DNA of 64,000 nucleotides from JABDIP01 sp965227455 (lineage in GTDB: Bacteria; Pseudomonadota; Alphaproteobacteria; DSM-16000; Inquilinaceae), in assembly GCA_965227455.1 (NCBI GenBank), contig OZ245752.1, positions 1,178,001-1,242,000 on the forward strand, written 5' to 3'. A program made the position numbers and the translations under genes. The notes under the pieces were generated by a model. That model made no database searches. It saw only the letters and a program-made list of their open reading frames with translations, and had not been told where the DNA came from. Positions 62,941-64,000 of this stretch are shown here, in pieces. Position 1 is the stretch's first letter. Each line of letters opens with the position of its first letter.

Positions 62941-63660
62941 TTGATATGTTTTCGCAGGTCGCCCGGCCCAGTCCGGTTCGCTGCGCTGGTACTGCTGTCG
63001 CTGGCCCTGGCAGGCCCCGCCGCCGTCTTCGCCCAGCCCCTGGAGCGGGCCGATATCTGCATGGCGATCGGTCTCGACGTCTCCGGCTCCATGGAGCCGG
63101 AGGAAATGCGCCTGCAATTCGACGGCCTGGCCCGGGCGCTCAATCATCCCAGCCTGATGCGGGCCATCCAGGCCGGCCGGCACGGCGTCACGGCGGTCAG
63201 CGTCTACACCTGGTCGGCCAACCGCAATGTTCAGGTCGTCGTGCCCTGGACCGGCATATCGGGGCCCAAGGACACCGCACAGATCGCCGCCCGCCTGTTC
63301 TCGCTGCCGGCCCGGGTCGGGGACGGCAATACCAGCCTGACCCTGGCGATCCAGACCGGCGTCGTGCTGTTGGAGACCTGCCCCTGGTACGCCGAGCGCC
63401 AGCTGCTGAACATCGCCGGCGACGGCGTCACCAATGTCTTCCCCGGGCCGGTGGCGGCCCGCGACGCCGCCAACGACCGCGGCATCGTCATCAACGGCCT
63501 GGTCATCGCCAGCGAGGAATTCGCCGCCCTGAACCACTACCGCACCGAGGTGGTCGGGCCCGACGGCATCGGCTTCGTCGTGCTGATCGACGATTTCCGC
63601 GGATTCTCCAGCGGCATGCTGCGCAAGTTGCTGCTGGAGATCGCCATGGTGACGGAGTAG
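62941..63660 (+). CDS. DUF1194 family secreted protein (VWA-like)
   Basis: 239 residues from TTG 62941, with GGCGGGG upstream. A signal peptide (AALVLLSLALAGPAAVFAQ) precedes a von Willebrand factor A-like domain whose first strand holds the MIDAS-type motif DVSGS (MAIGLDVSGSMEPEEMRL). It continues with VSVYTWSANRNVQVVVPWTG, GDGNTSLTLAIQTGVVLLE, LLNIAGDGVTNVFPGP and NGLVIASEEFAALNHYRTEV, the layout of DUF1194. Periplasmic. The function is unknown; a metal-dependent protein-binding role is inferred from the fold. The start is uncertain. Confidence 0.88.
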   Translation: MICFRRSPGPVRFAALVLLSLALAGPAAVFAQPLERADICMAIGLDVSGSMEPEEMRLQFDGLARALNHPSLMRAIQAGRHGVTAVSVYTWSANRNVQVVVPWTGISGPKDTAQIAARLFSLPARVGDGNTSLTLAIQTGVVLLETCPWYAERQLLNIAGDGVTNVFPGPVAARDAANDRGIVINGLVIASEEFAALNHYRTEVVGPDGIGFVVLIDDFRGFSSGMLRKLLLEIAMVTE

Positions 63661-63675
63661 CCGGCCGCCCTGCAC

Positions 63676-64000
63676 CTACTCCGCCTGATAGGCGAACACC
63701 GTCTCGAAATCCCTGGCGATGCTGACCACGAGCCATCCCCGCGCCTCGGCCATGGCGAGCGCCGCCTCGGTCCCGTGATCGTAGTCGTATTCCCGGACCG
63801 GGTCGTCATGGTGCAGTAGCACCGACAGCGACGGCCCGTCGCCGTCATCCGCGTATTGCAGCATCTGCAAATCGCCGTCGGAATTGCCGACCGCGATCAC
63901 CGGCCGGCGGCCGATATGGAGCGCGATGTTCGCCGGCTTCACCGCGCGATCGTCGAAAGAGCCGATGACCGGCAGGCGATAGACGTCCGATCCGCCGTCC
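63676..64000 (-). CDS. HAD family phosphatase, truncated by the window edge
   Basis: C-terminal 107 residues, open to the right edge, so the start lies outside. It has the HAD motif IV PVIAVGNSDGDLQMLQYADD preceded by a Lys (DDRAVKPANIALHIG) for motif III, then LLHHDDPVREYDYDHGTEAA, as in the phosphoserine-phosphatase-like HAD subgroup. The nucleophile Asp of motif I must be outside the window. It is convergent with DUF1194 with 15 bases between. The substrate is unknown. Confidence 0.85.
   Translation of the reverse strand, partial: DGGSDVYRLPVIGSFDDRAVKPANIALHIGRRPVIAVGNSDGDLQMLQYADDGDGPSLSVLLHHDDPVREYDYDHGTEAALAMAEARGWLVVSIARDFETVFAYQAE

Noticed and set aside
62666..62944. 92-codon open frame upstream of the DUF1194 gene
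   Set aside because: No ribosome-binding site and no recognisable content; it overlaps the likely promoter region.

Overview
High-GC alphaproteobacterial chromosome, most likely from the Rhodospirillales / Azospirillum-like lineage. The main evidence is the block dusB(nifR3)-ntrB-ntrC-ntrY-ntrX-trkA-dat-hfq-hflX, a fused ispDF, and the sdhE-mfd / recG arrangement. I saw no rRNA, CRISPR array, integrase or transposase gene. There is one tRNA, tRNA-Ser(UGA). Functional calls rest on motifs read by eye; no database search was run.

Layout. 0-6 kb: the end of a polar amino-acid ABC transporter (permease and ATPase), a Bcr/CflA-type MFS exporter, a YaiI/DUF188 protein, a divergent SDR, then lipA and a COQ10/RatA-like START protein. 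6-9 kb, minus strand: ispDF-pgpA-cinA-DUF429. 9.2-21.9 kb, plus strand: the nitrogen regulatory block (DusB, NtrBC, NtrYX), TrkA, a class IV aminotransferase, Hfq, HflX and an inositol-phosphatase-family enzyme. 22-25 kb: DinB and MazG (minus), a MarR regulator with two operator palindromes in front of it, a small exported protein and a small HTH protein. 25-36 kb, minus strand: an MBL-fold hydrolase, tatD, metG, holB, tmk, a D,D-carboxypeptidase, rlpA, mltB and a subtilisin-type autotransporter.

36-45 kb is the accessory part: an AT-richer stretch, tRNA-Ser, then a lone 1561-residue membrane-anchored protein of no family I recognise, followed by katG under an iron-box-like palindrome. 45-50 kb: a Tll0287-like heme sensor, an HD hydrolase, an IalB-like secreted protein, a 270-bp nested-palindrome element, a DsbA/FrnE protein, a cation diffusion facilitator and a GNAT enzyme. 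50.6-57.5 kb: mfd-sdhE divergent from recG, then a DUF502 membrane protein. 57.7-60.1 kb: a type III polyketide synthase with an ICMT-family methyltransferase (a BpsA/BpsB-like pair) and a Crp/Fnr regulator. Just downstream lie a perfect TGTGA-N6-TCACA site and two intrinsic terminators without genes between them, which I read as small-RNA loci. The window ends with small lipoproteins, an SMP-30 lactonase, a DUF1194 protein and the C-terminal part of a HAD phosphatase.

The intergenic spaces carry at least four families of short inverted-repeat (REP/MITE-like) elements plus several single-copy long hairpins. The least explained items are the 1561-aa protein beside the tRNA, the three-way-junction palindrome at 47.8-48.0 kb, and the Crp-site small-RNA locus at 60.2 kb.
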